Below, one piece after another: positions 30,673 through 38,550 of a DNA stretch of 54,618 bases. Source of the stretch: DATILL01 sp035476575 (lineage in GTDB: Bacteria; Actinomycetota; Actinomycetes; Mycobacteriales; JACQDL01); the NCBI GenBank assembly GCA_035476575.1, contig DATILL010000070.1, forward strand, positions 1 through 54,618, in the 5' to 3' direction. The position numbers and the translations under genes were made by a program. The notes under the pieces are model-generated. The model was not told the origin of the DNA. It saw only the letters and a program-made list of their open reading frames with translations, and did no database searches. The number at the start of each line of letters is the position of its first letter. Within the stretch, counting starts at the first letter, position 1.

Positions 30673-31599
30673 GTGACGATCGCGCCGGAGGGCCGCAGGC
30701 TGCTGCGCCTGGAGGTCCGCAACGCCCAGACGCCGATCGAGCGCAAGCCGCCGTGGATCAAGACCCGGCTGCGCACCGGCCCGGAGTTCACCGCGCTGCG
30801 TTCCCTGGTCCGCCGCGAGGGACTGCACACGGTCTGCGAAGAGGCCGGCTGCCCGAACATCTACGAATGCTGGGAGGACCGCGAGGCGACGTTCCTCATC
30901 GGCGGCGACCAGTGCACCCGGCGCTGCGACTTCTGCCAGATCGACACCGGCCGGCCTGCGGAGCTCGACCGCGACGAGCCGCGCCGGGTGGCGGGGTCGG
31001 TCGCCGCGATGGGCCTGCAGTATGCCACCGTCACCGGGGTCGCCCGCGACGACCTTGCCGACGGCGGCGCCTGGCTGTACGGCGAGACGGTCCGGCAGAT
31101 CCACGGCGTGGTGCCCGGCTGCGGCGTCGAGCTGCTGATCCCCGACTTCAACGCCGAGCCGGCGCTGCTCGCCGAGGTGTTCGGCGCGCGCCCCGAGGTG
31201 CTGGCGCACAACGTCGAGACGGTGCCGCGGATCTTCCGCCGGATCCGGCCGGGCTTCCGGTACGAGCGCAGCCTCGACGTGCTTCGGCAGGCGCGTGCGG
31301 CCGGGCTGGTCACCAAGTCGAACCTGATCCTCGGGCTGGGCGAGGAGCGGGCCGAGATCACGGCGGCGCTGCGCGACCTGTACGACGCCGGGTGCGAGCT
31401 GGTGACCATCACGCAGTACCTGCGGCCGTCGGCGCGGCACCACCCGGTCGAGCGCTGGGTCCGGCCGGAGGAGTTCGCGGAGCTGGCCGCCGAGGCCGAG
31501 GCGATGGGCTTCGCCGGGGTGCTGTCCGGGCCGCTGGTGCGGTCGAGCTACCGGGCCGGGAAGCTATACCGGCAGGCGGTCGCGGCCCGCGCCGGATAG
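30673..31599 (+). CDS. lipA: Lipoyl synthase
   Basis: 308 residues from GTG 30673. It has the two Fe-S cluster motifs of LipA: auxiliary CEEAGCPNIYEC (Cys55, 60, 66) and radical-SAM CTRRCDFC (Cys81, 85, 88), plus the C-terminal RSSYRAG with the Ser ligand. It inserts two sulfurs into octanoyl groups attached by LipB. TACGCT at 30660-30665 lies 7 nt before the GTG (leaderless layout). Followed by the DUF4191 gene as in mycobacteria. Confidence 0.96.
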   Translation: MTIAPEGRRLLRLEVRNAQTPIERKPPWIKTRLRTGPEFTALRSLVRREGLHTVCEEAGCPNIYECWEDREATFLIGGDQCTRRCDFCQIDTGRPAELDRDEPRRVAGSVAAMGLQYATVTGVARDDLADGGAWLYGETVRQIHGVVPGCGVELLIPDFNAEPALLAEVFGARPEVLAHNVETVPRIFRRIRPGFRYERSLDVLRQARAAGLVTKSNLILGLGEERAEITAALRDLYDAGCELVTITQYLRPSARHHPVERWVRPEEFAELAAEAEAMGFAGVLSGPLVRSSYRAGKLYRQAVAARAG

Positions 31600-31657
31600 C
31601 CGGCGGCAGCCGTGCCGCCAGTTCGGACGGCGGCCGCGCCGGTTCTATGCTGACGCC

Positions 31658-32413
31658 ATGGCCAAGGACCCGACCAAGCTCAGCCGTGCCGACAAGCGGG
31701 CGAACAAGAAGGCGCTGCGGGCCGCGAAGAAGGTGGCACGCAAGGAGCGCTGGGCGCAGATCCGGATGGCCTTCACGGTTACCCGGCAGCGCGACTCGCG
31801 GCTGATCTGGTGGCTGGTCCTCACCTTCGTCGCGGTGTTCGCGGTGCTCTTCAGCGGGCTGGCCCTGCTGGGCGTGTGGTGGCCGGTCGCGCTGCTGATG
31901 GGGTTGACGCTGGGCGTCATGTCGGCGCTGGTCGTGTTCAGCCGGCGGGCACAGAAGGCTGCGTTCAGCGAGGCCGAGGGGCAGCCCGGCGCGGCTGTCT
32001 GGGTGCTGCAGAACATGCGCGGCAACTGGCGGGTCACCCCGGCCGTGGCGGGCAACACCCAGCTCGACGCGGTGCACCGGGTGCTCGGCAGGCCGGGCGT
32101 GATCCTGATCGGCGAGGGGGCCGACCACCGGGTCAAGGGCCTGCTCTCGCAGGAGAAGAGGAAGGTTTCCCGGATCGTCGGCGACACCCCGATCTACGAC
32201 GTCGTGGTCGGCCGGGACGAGGGCCAGATCCCGCTGCGGCGGCTGCAGGCGCATCTGGTCAAGCTGCCGGCCAACCTGTCCGCGAAGCAGGTCGGCGTGC
32301 TGGAGAAGCGGCTGGCCGCCCTCGGCGGCACCAAGCTGGCCATGCCGAAGGGCCCGATGCCGAAGAACGCCAGGGGCATGACCGGCATCCAGCGCACCAT
32401 CCGCCGCCGCTAG
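31658..32413 (+). CDS. DUF4191 membrane protein
   Basis: 251 residues. The Lys/Arg/Ala-rich N-terminus (MAKDPTKLSRADKRANKKAL) precedes two membrane helices at about 49-92 (LIWWLVLTFVAVFAVLFSG and WWPVALLMGLTLGVMSALVVF). A soluble C-terminal domain contains AAVWVLQNMRGNWRVTPAVA and RPGVILIGEG and ends RTIRRR. This is the DUF4191 family that follows lipA in many actinobacteria; function unknown. TATGCT at 31646-31651 with 6 nt to the ATG indicates a leaderless transcript. Confidence 0.9.
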   Translation: MAKDPTKLSRADKRANKKALRAAKKVARKERWAQIRMAFTVTRQRDSRLIWWLVLTFVAVFAVLFSGLALLGVWWPVALLMGLTLGVMSALVVFSRRAQKAAFSEAEGQPGAAVWVLQNMRGNWRVTPAVAGNTQLDAVHRVLGRPGVILIGEGADHRVKGLLSQEKRKVSRIVGDTPIYDVVVGRDEGQIPLRRLQAHLVKLPANLSAKQVGVLEKRLAALGGTKLAMPKGPMPKNARGMTGIQRTIRRR

Positions 32414-32423
32414 CCGCCGTCCG

Positions 32424-32493
32424 GTGTGGTGACCACTCGGCGTTGTGGTGACCTCACGTTGCCCGGACCGCCCGTGTGGTGACCTCTTGGGGT
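32424..32493. repeat. Single degenerate copy of the GTGTGGTGACC repeat family
   Basis: Between the convergent DUF4191 and RDD genes. Contains GTGTGGTGACC, CGGCGTTGTGGTGACCTC and CCCGTGTGGTGACCTCTTGG, motifs also found in the 115-bp repeats at 40512 and 41436. No coding potential is apparent. It shows the family is dispersed in the chromosome and tends to sit at gene ends. Confidence 0.65.
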
Positions 32494-32509
32494 GCACCTG
32501 CGGCCACAG

Positions 32510-32929
32510 CTAGGCGCGGACGACGGCGGTGCCGGTGATCCGGTCGTGCAACCCGCGCCGGTCGGCGTCCCAGATCAGCGCGGGCACCACCAGCAGCAGG
32601 GCGAAGGTCCGCAGCACGGCCCGCGGAAAACCGACCCGCCACAGCCCGACCCGCGGGCCGCCGTCAACCCGGGTCAGCGCCAGCCCGCACAGCCGCATCC
32701 CCGGCGTCTGCCCAAACGTCGCGGTGAAGAACGTGTACGAGCCAAAGAACACCACCAGGCTCCAGTTCCGCGGCAGGTCAGGAGCGGTGAGGAGCCCGGC
32801 GACCAGCGCGGACAGCAGCACGTCGACGGCGTAGGCGCCGACCCGCGGCCCGAGCGGCGCCAGCGAGCCCGGGCCCTCCGCCGGCAGGCCGAGCCGGCGG
32901 CCGCGGGGAACGTCGATACCCGAGGTCAC
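32510..32929 (-). CDS. RDD family membrane protein
   Basis: 139 residues from GTG 32929. The N-terminal PLGPRVGAYAVDVLLSALVAG has the RDD-type Arg and Asp (R-x4-D spacing), followed by two further hydrophobic segments and GQTPGMRLCGLALTRVDG, a typical RDD block; the C-terminus WDADRRGLHDRITGTAVV is also typical. Function unknown, possibly small-molecule transport. It lies between lipA and glnA as in M. tuberculosis. TACGCT at 32936-32941 with 6 nt to the start suggests a leaderless transcript. Confidence 0.9.
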   Translation of the reverse strand: MTSGIDVPRGRRLGLPAEGPGSLAPLGPRVGAYAVDVLLSALVAGLLTAPDLPRNWSLVVFFGSYTFFTATFGQTPGMRLCGLALTRVDGGPRVGLWRVGFPRAVLRTFALLLVVPALIWDADRRGLHDRITGTAVVRA

Positions 32930-33093
32930 GGCGACAGCGTAGCCCCGCGCGCCCGGGGAGTACGCTCCGATGCACCCGTGGGACTACCCAGGAGTTACCC
33001 GGGCCTCGTAACCTGGGCGAAACAAGCGGGACATGACCAGGCAATACACCGGCCATACCTTCGCCCTATTTGACGAGTCTTCCCGGAGGACGG

Positions 33094-34518
33094 ATGTTCA
33101 GCAGCCCCGACGAGGTCTTGAAGTACATCAAGGACAACGACGTCAAGTATGTTGATGTCCGGTTCTGCGACCTGCCCGGCATCATGCAGCACTTCAACGT
33201 GCCGGTCGGGTCGTTCACGGCGTCGGTGTTCTCAGACGGGCTCGCCTTCGACGGCTCGTCGATCCGCGGCTTCCAGCAGATCCACGAGTCGGACATGCTG
33301 CTGCTGCCAGACACTACCAGCGCCGTCCTGGACCCGTTCCGGACCGAGAAGACGCTCAACATCAACTTCTTCATCCACGACCCGCTCACCCACGAGGCCT
33401 ACAGCCGCGACCCGCGCAACATCGCGCGCAAGGCCGAGGAGTACCTGCGCGGCTCCGGCATCGCCGACACAGCCTACTTCGGCGCCGAGGCGGAGTTCTA
33501 CATCTTCGACTCGGTGCGCTACGACACCACCCAGAACTCCGGCTACTACTACGTCGACTCCCAGACCGGCCAGTGGAACAGCGGCCGCGAGGAGGAGGGC
33601 GGCAACAAGGGCTACAAGGTCCGCTACAAGGGCGGGTACTTCCCCGTGCCGCCGTACGACCAGTACGCCGACATCCGCGACGCCATGTCGAGCACGCTGC
33701 AGGCGGTCGGCCTGGAGGTGGAGCGGGCGCACCACGAGGTCGGCACCGCCGGCCAGGCCGAGATCAACTACAAGTTCGACTCGCTGCTGCGCGCGGCCGA
33801 CTCCCTGATGCTGTTCAAGTACGTCGTCAAGAATGTCGGCTGGCAGCACGGCAAGACGGTGACCTTCATGCCGAAGCCGCTGTTCGGCGACAACGGCTCG
33901 GGCATGCACTGCCACCAGTCGCTGTGGAAGGACGGCTCACCGCTGTTCTACGACGAGGTCGGCTACGGCGGCCTGTCCGACACGGCCCGCTTCTACATCG
34001 GCGGCCTGCTCGCGCATGCCCCGTCGCTGCTGGCGTTCACCAACCCGACGACGAACTCCTACCACCGGCTGGTGCCCGGCTACGAGGCGCCGGTCAACCT
34101 GGTCTACAGCCAGCGCAACCGGTCCGCCTGCTGCCGGATCCCGATCACAGGGGCGAACGCGAAGGCCAAGCGGGTGGAGTTCCGGGTGCCGGACCCGTCC
34201 TGCAACCCCTACCTGGCGTTCACCGCGATGATGCTGGCCGGCATCGACGGCATCAAGAACAAGATCGAGCCGCCGGCCCCGATCGACAAGGACCTCTACG
34301 AGCTGGCGCCGGACGAGGCCAAGGCCGTGCCGCAGGTGCCGGCCTCGCTGGAGGCGGTGCTGACCAACCTGGAGCAGGATCACGAGTACCTGCTGGAAGG
34401 CGGCGTCTTCACCCCGGACGTGATCGAGACCTGGGTCGAGTACAAGCGAGTCAACGAGGTCGACGCGATCCGGCTCCGCCCGCACCCCCACGAGTTCGCC
34501 ATGTACTACGACGTCTGA
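33094..34518 (+). CDS. glnA: Glutamine synthetase type I
   Basis: 474 residues, with GGAGGA upstream of ATG 33094. Conserved blocks: FDGSSIRGF, EAEFYIF, NGSGMHCHQSLW, NRSACCRIP and the adenylylation loop KDLYELAPDE with Tyr402. GlnE, which adenylylates that Tyr, is encoded at 41551-44649. It makes glutamine from glutamate and ammonia in the cytosol as a dodecamer. The 164 bp upstream hold the promoter, but no unambiguous boxes were identified. In related genomes glnE is near glnA; here 7 kb of extra genes intervene. Confidence 0.97.
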   Translation: MFSSPDEVLKYIKDNDVKYVDVRFCDLPGIMQHFNVPVGSFTASVFSDGLAFDGSSIRGFQQIHESDMLLLPDTTSAVLDPFRTEKTLNINFFIHDPLTHEAYSRDPRNIARKAEEYLRGSGIADTAYFGAEAEFYIFDSVRYDTTQNSGYYYVDSQTGQWNSGREEEGGNKGYKVRYKGGYFPVPPYDQYADIRDAMSSTLQAVGLEVERAHHEVGTAGQAEINYKFDSLLRAADSLMLFKYVVKNVGWQHGKTVTFMPKPLFGDNGSGMHCHQSLWKDGSPLFYDEVGYGGLSDTARFYIGGLLAHAPSLLAFTNPTTNSYHRLVPGYEAPVNLVYSQRNRSACCRIPITGANAKAKRVEFRVPDPSCNPYLAFTAMMLAGIDGIKNKIEPPAPIDKDLYELAPDEAKAVPQVPASLEAVLTNLEQDHEYLLEGGVFTPDVIETWVEYKRVNEVDAIRLRPHPHEFAMYYDV

Positions 34519-34574
34519 CCGGGACGTCTGGCTGAAACATCTGACTAGGACGTCCGACCAAGGCGTCCGACCGA
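34510..34574 (+). repeat. Five tandem 13-bp repeats at the glnA 3' end
   Basis: Units: GACGTCTGACCGG, GACGTCTGGCTGA, AACATCTGACTAG, GACGTCCGACCAA, GGCGTCCGACCGA. The first unit contains the last codons and TGA stop of glnA. The array looks like duplication of the gene end. Effect unknown; it separates glnA from its terminator-like hairpin. Confidence 0.7.
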
Positions 34575-34585
34575 GGCGAGTAGTA

Positions 34586-34626
34586 GAGGCCGGTAACCGA
34601 ATGGCTGCCGGCCTCGCGCCGTCCCC
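34586..34626 (+). terminator. glnA terminator-like hairpin and left copy of a direct repeat
   Basis: GAGGCCGG at 34586-34593 pairs perfectly with CCGGCCTC at 34608-34615 across a 14-nt loop. No T-run follows, common in GC-rich genomes. The 37 bases 34590-34626 (CCGGTAACCGAATGGCTG, then CCGGCCTCGCGCCGTCCCC) are about 85 percent identical to 37102-37138, so this hairpin also marks the left end of a segment bounded by similar sequences. Confidence 0.65.
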
Positions 34627-34785
34627 ACGCTCGGCCACCCCCACGCCCGCTCGCCAACGCAGGTGGCTGCATATATAAGACTCACGGTGTTCCAGGCGAC
34701 CTTGATCCCAGTCTCATCCGCAACACCAGACGAACCAAACGCTCACGGATCTCTGGTGGCCGTTGGAGGCAAGTAAGGCAGGCGT

Positions 34786-35649
34786 TTAGCCCAGCCAGTC
34801 ACCGATTCGGTCCCAAAACCACCTGTCGAGGTTGCGCGCGGCCATCCGGTGCTCGCTTAGCTCGCCGACCCGCTGGGCCACCGCCTGCATCAGTGGGAAC
34901 CCGCCCTCAGCATTGAGCCGGTGTCCGATGGCTCTGATCTCGACAATGTCGGCCAGCCACTCCAAAGGCGTGCCACCGCGCACCAGCTCATCCAGGTACC
35001 TCAGATCGTGCCAGCGCTCCTGTTGCTCTCGACTGAGTGTCTCATACCTGCGTGTCGCGGCCTCTACAAGCTCAACGAGATCTACCGAGATCTGCTCGTA
35101 GTGGTGGCCGAAGATCTCTGCTTCGAAGAACTCTCGTCGTTGCTGCGGGCAGGTGGAGCGCAGCAGCTCGACGGCGCGGTTCGTCTGTTGCGGTGAGAAC
35201 CCGGAGGGCACAAGGCCACGGGAGAGCACGACATTGAGCACGACGCGAACGCTGGAGTCGTCCATACGCCACACGGCATCGGCGGCCGCGTCCGCCGCAT
35301 GCGAATCGATCAGCAGGTCGGCCACCATGGCCGCGTGCAGGGCACCTTCGATGTACGGAGAACGCAGGCATTGGACTCGGACGTCCGGGTTCGGGTGATG
35401 CAGCACCACGATAACCCACAGCCGGCGCATGAGGTCGTCGCTCCCAGCGACCCATGCGTTGAACTCCTTATCGTCAGGCCAGATCGACGGCATCGGGCGT
35501 TGTTCGAGGAACACCTGAACATCGAGCGCTGCGGCGACCTTGATGGGCCTATGGGTGTAGATTTCGCCGGTCCAGTCGCCGTCGAGCACCAGATACCCTG
35601 CGCCCTGCTGTGCGGGGTCGACCTTCCTACGCTTCTTCCGGAAGAACAA
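34786..35649 (-). CDS. Hypothetical protein, unrecognised
   Basis: 287 residues if started at TTG 35649, preferred because AGGAGGGGG lies about 9 nt upstream; GTG 35670 would add seven residues. It starts with a basic stretch (FFRKKRRKVDP), then LVLDGDWTGEIYTHRPIKVAAALDVQVFLEQR. The rest is mostly helical with regular Leu/Ala/Arg spacing (ADLLIDSHAADAAADAVWRM), suggesting HEAT-like repeats. No catalytic motif was seen. Base composition is less GC-rich than in the neighbours, consistent with acquired DNA. It is on the same strand as, and downstream of, the DNA methyltransferase gene (313 bp apart). Confidence 0.65.
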   Translation of the reverse strand: MFFRKKRRKVDPAQQGAGYLVLDGDWTGEIYTHRPIKVAAALDVQVFLEQRPMPSIWPDDKEFNAWVAGSDDLMRRLWVIVVLHHPNPDVRVQCLRSPYIEGALHAAMVADLLIDSHAADAAADAVWRMDDSSVRVVLNVVLSRGLVPSGFSPQQTNRAVELLRSTCPQQRREFFEAEIFGHHYEQISVDLVELVEAATRRYETLSREQQERWHDLRYLDELVRGGTPLEWLADIVEIRAIGHRLNAEGGFPLMQAVAQRVGELSEHRMAARNLDRWFWDRIGDWLG

Positions 35650-35962
35650 GTCATGCCCCCTCCTGCACACGTGGTGACACCTGCTCGGGCATCACGACGG
35701 GTCGCTGCATACAGGCCAAAATTGGAAATCTCGGGCACCGGCGTTCTTCCCTGAGCACGCAGACCTCAATGTACCCATACAAGTATCTCAACGCTGCTGG
35801 GATCGACCCTGCTGTCAGCACGTCCGCCACGCCGACCGTTGACCCTCAGCCCACCCGCCGCCAGCTTGATCATCGTGCTACATCCGGACGCCGCAGGGCA
35901 GCCACTAAGCGATCGTGACGTTGTCCTGCCCCTACACCGAAAACAGAATCAACTACTCGACC

Positions 35963-37045
35963 CTAGCGGAGGCATTCGCTGGCATCCTGGAGAGCCTGCG
36001 CGGTAACCGCTGACCGCAGGCGCTGAGCTGCGATCTCGGCGAACTCGGGGTCGATCTCGGCCGCGTAGACCCGGCAGCCCAACCCGAGACCCGCGACGCT
36101 AGCTGTAGCTAGACCAGCAAATGGCTCCCACATAACATCGCCGGGCTCGGTCACGGCGCTGACCGCCCGGCGCATCAGCTCAAGCGGCTTCTGGTTGAGA
36201 TGTGTAGTGGATCGCGCGCTTGGGTTGTGGACGCGAGGTGCCGACCGGCGACCGCCGCCTCGTACCCGCTCTTCCGAGTGAAGCGGCCCGTGCCGCCATA
36301 CATTGGTAAGTCCGTGGACGTGCCTCCACTTGTATCGAAGTGCTGCCCACTCTTTCGCGGTAACCGGTCGCCGACCATCAAATGAGTAATACGGCCAACC
36401 CGGCTCGCCGCCGTGCTCGTTCGCGTACCTGACAAGCTTCTCCATCATGTCTGCTGGCGGCCAGTACCACAGCCAGTCCTGCGTCAGGTACTTCCTGGTG
36501 GCGGCGTTGGCGACCCCGCACGCCTCATTACTGCGGCTCAAGGGGAGACCGGCCCGCAGCCACTCGTGCCGGAGCCATCGCTGAACCGTCATCCGCCCCG
36601 CGTCCGGCGTGTCGATCTCGAACCGTCGCTGGTAGAGGACGACGACCTCGGTGACGACGGGAAACCGCCGCAGCGTCCGACCGTTGACGTTGCCGGCTAC
36701 ATGCGCGATCCCCTTGTCCCAGACCACGGCCTGCACATAGTCCCAGCCGCTCTCGACAAGCAGCGGATGCACGGTGGCCCAACCCACCTCGGTGTTCCAG
36801 AACCACAGGACGGTGCCGGGCGCCGCCGCCAGCGACCACGCCTCGACGTGTGGTCGATACCACTCGACGAGGTCCCCGGGCCCCACCGTGTCGCCATGAA
36901 ACCCACGCACGCCGTACGCGCCGTCGCTCACGATGACGGCTGGCACCGGCCAGCTCGGGTACGCCCCAAGCGCGTCGCCCCGATGGAGCGCCCATCCGTC
37001 ACCACCCAGGGTGCTCGCTCCGGGCTGCGGCATGCCGGGAAGCAT
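35963..37045 (-). CDS. DNA methyltransferase (N4-cytosine/N6-adenine, beta-class) with variant motif IV
   Basis: 360 residues from ATG 37045 (GTG 37078 and ATG 37033 are alternatives; no start has a clear ribosome binding site). Motif IV reads SDGAYG (residues 40-45) instead of DPPY/SPPY. The block LWFWNTEVGWATVHPLL and VWDKGIAHVAGNVNGRTLRRFPVVTEV follow. Near the C-terminus are motif X HLNQKPLELM (about 282-291) and motif I WEPFAGLATAS with AAEIDPEF. The order IV, X, I is that of beta-class enzymes. No restriction nuclease is recognisable next to it, so it appears solitary, although the unknown neighbour at 34786 could be a partner. GC content is lower than the core genes. Confidence 0.78.
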   Translation of the reverse strand: MLPGMPQPGASTLGGDGWALHRGDALGAYPSWPVPAVIVSDGAYGVRGFHGDTVGPGDLVEWYRPHVEAWSLAAAPGTVLWFWNTEVGWATVHPLLVESGWDYVQAVVWDKGIAHVAGNVNGRTLRRFPVVTEVVVLYQRRFEIDTPDAGRMTVQRWLRHEWLRAGLPLSRSNEACGVANAATRKYLTQDWLWYWPPADMMEKLVRYANEHGGEPGWPYYSFDGRRPVTAKEWAALRYKWRHVHGLTNVWRHGPLHSEERVRGGGRRSAPRVHNPSARSTTHLNQKPLELMRRAVSAVTEPGDVMWEPFAGLATASVAGLGLGCRVYAAEIDPEFAEIAAQRLRSAVTAQALQDASECLR

Positions 37046-37101
37046 AGAGACAACCACTGACGGACTTCGACGCTCCACGCCGTGGGGACCATGGCGGGCG
37101 C

Positions 37102-37138
37102 GCGGTAACCCGGATGGCTACCGGCCCGCGCCGTCCCC
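37102..37138 (+). repeat. Right copy of glnA-terminator-like direct repeat
   Basis: Contains GCGGTAACCCGGATGGCT, then ACCGGCCCGCGCCGTCCCC, aligning with 34590-34626 with about five differences and compensating one-base shifts. It can also fold (GGTAACC/GGCTACC and GCGCG/CGCGC arms). It lies 57 bp upstream of the methyltransferase start and 124 bp before the next plus-strand gene. Confidence 0.6.
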
Positions 37139-37261
37139 GGCCCGTCGGCGGGCTCCCCTTTCGGGCAGATCCCGCCGCCCCGACGCACGCCCGGCAGGCG
37201 GTCATCTGTCCGCTATCTTCCGCCCACACTGGGGAGGAGCGAGATTCCCCCAGGAGGACGC

Positions 37262-37903
37262 ATGACCGGGATCCAGGAGCCGAGCAACATCCAGGAGTAC
37301 GTGCGCCACACCTGGGGCGACGCGAACGGCTGCATGAGCCCGCAGGACCGGGCCGCCGGGGTGGTCGCCGACGTCAACGAGCAGTTGCAGGCGGTCGGCG
37401 TCCCGCAGGTCGGCTGGCGGTTCAACGCGGCGCACGGCACCGGCGCCGTCTTCGCCTTCCAGACCTGGGAGATGGAGCTGGGCGAGTCGCCGTACAGCAT
37501 GGACGTGGCCGACAACGCCACGGCCGACCAGCAGGCCTGGCAGGTCAGCGCGGTCTACCACGAGGCCCGGCACTCCGAGCAGTGGTTCCGGATGGCACGC
37601 GAGCGCATCGGCCTCGGCGCGACCGTGGACCAGGTAGTGCAGGCGACCGGCCTGCCGGAGTCGGTCGTCCAGTGGGCCGCGCAGAGCCCGATCACCCAGT
37701 GCGACGCCGCGCAGTACGAGGCGGAGGAGTGGTACCAGAGCGTGTACGGCGCGGGGGCCGCGCATCGGGAGTCCACCCTGCAGGACGTGCAGGGCCACTA
37801 CCAGGACTACCGCAACCTGCCCGAAGAGGCCGACGCCTGGCGGACCGGCGACGCGGTCACCCAGGAGTACCACGACTACGGTCACACGACTCCCGGCCCC
37901 TAG
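37262..37903 (+). CDS. Hypothetical protein with HEARH (HExxH-like) motif
   Basis: 213 residues with a strong AGGAGG before ATG 37262. No family is recognised with certainty. Residues 98-109 read VYHEARHSEQWF; His100-Glu101-x-x-His104 matches the zincin pattern HExxH, and the surrounding helix is plausible. No signal peptide or membrane segment is visible, so it should be cytosolic or exported by a non-classical route. Further His/Asp candidates for a third ligand exist (QGHYQDYRN, EYHDYGH). Metallopeptidase-like activity is only a hypothesis. It stands alone between the methyltransferase and the sigma-factor operon. Confidence 0.6.
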   Translation: MTGIQEPSNIQEYVRHTWGDANGCMSPQDRAAGVVADVNEQLQAVGVPQVGWRFNAAHGTGAVFAFQTWEMELGESPYSMDVADNATADQQAWQVSAVYHEARHSEQWFRMARERIGLGATVDQVVQATGLPESVVQWAAQSPITQCDAAQYEAEEWYQSVYGAGAAHRESTLQDVQGHYQDYRNLPEEADAWRTGDAVTQEYHDYGHTTPGP

Positions 37904-37998
37904 TCTCCTGGTACAGCTAGCCCCCAGGCACAGCTAGCCCAGGCACAACTTCCGAATGCCGCCGTCGGAGCCGGGACCGCCCGGACGACGATAGGGAT

Positions 37999-38550
37999 GT
38001 GACGGAGCGACCCGGCGCGGAGCCCAGCGGGCGGCCGCGCGTACGGCCTGCCCCCGGCCTCGGGCTGATCGAGCTGTACGACGCCGCGCTGCCGCAGGTG
38101 TACGGCTACCTGCTGGCCCGCTGCGGCAGCGCGCCACTGGCCGAGGACCTGACCGCGGAGACCTTCCTGGCCGCGGTGGCGGCGTGCCGGTCGGCGGACC
38201 CGCCGACGCCGAGCACCGGCTGGCTGATCGGAGTGGCCCGGCACAAGCTGGTCGACCACTGGCGGCGGGCCGAGCGCGAGCGGCGCGGCATCCGGCTGCT
38301 GGACGGCGGGCCGGCCGACGCACACGACCCGTGGGACGCCGAACTCAACGCGCTGCTGGCCCGGGACGTCCTCGCCGCGCTCGGCCCGCACCACCGCGCG
38401 GCGCTGACGCTGCGCTACATGGACGGGCTGCCGGTGCCCGAGGTGGCCGCCGTGCTCGGCCGTACGTTGCACGCCACCGAGGCGCTGCTGGTGCGGGCCC
38501 GGGCGGCGTTCCGCCGGGCCTACCCGGCTGGGGAGGGCCGCGATGACTGA
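37999..38550 (+). CDS. ECF-type RNA polymerase sigma factor
   Basis: 183 residues from GTG 37999. Region 2: LIELYDAALPQVYGYLLAR, then LAEDLTAETFLAAVAA and the -10-recognition part TGWLIGVARHKLVDHWRRAER. Region 4: ALGPHHRAALTLRYMDGLPVPEVAAVLGRTLHATEALLVRARAAF, a helix-turn-helix. Short ECF sigma without extra domains. It overlaps the next gene by 8 bp, so its product is coupled to a VOC-domain protein whose N-terminus may act as anti-sigma. GACGAT 6 nt before the GTG is a weak leaderless box. Confidence 0.9.
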   Translation: MTERPGAEPSGRPRVRPAPGLGLIELYDAALPQVYGYLLARCGSAPLAEDLTAETFLAAVAACRSADPPTPSTGWLIGVARHKLVDHWRRAERERRGIRLLDGGPADAHDPWDAELNALLARDVLAALGPHHRAALTLRYMDGLPVPEVAAVLGRTLHATEALLVRARAAFRRAYPAGEGRDD

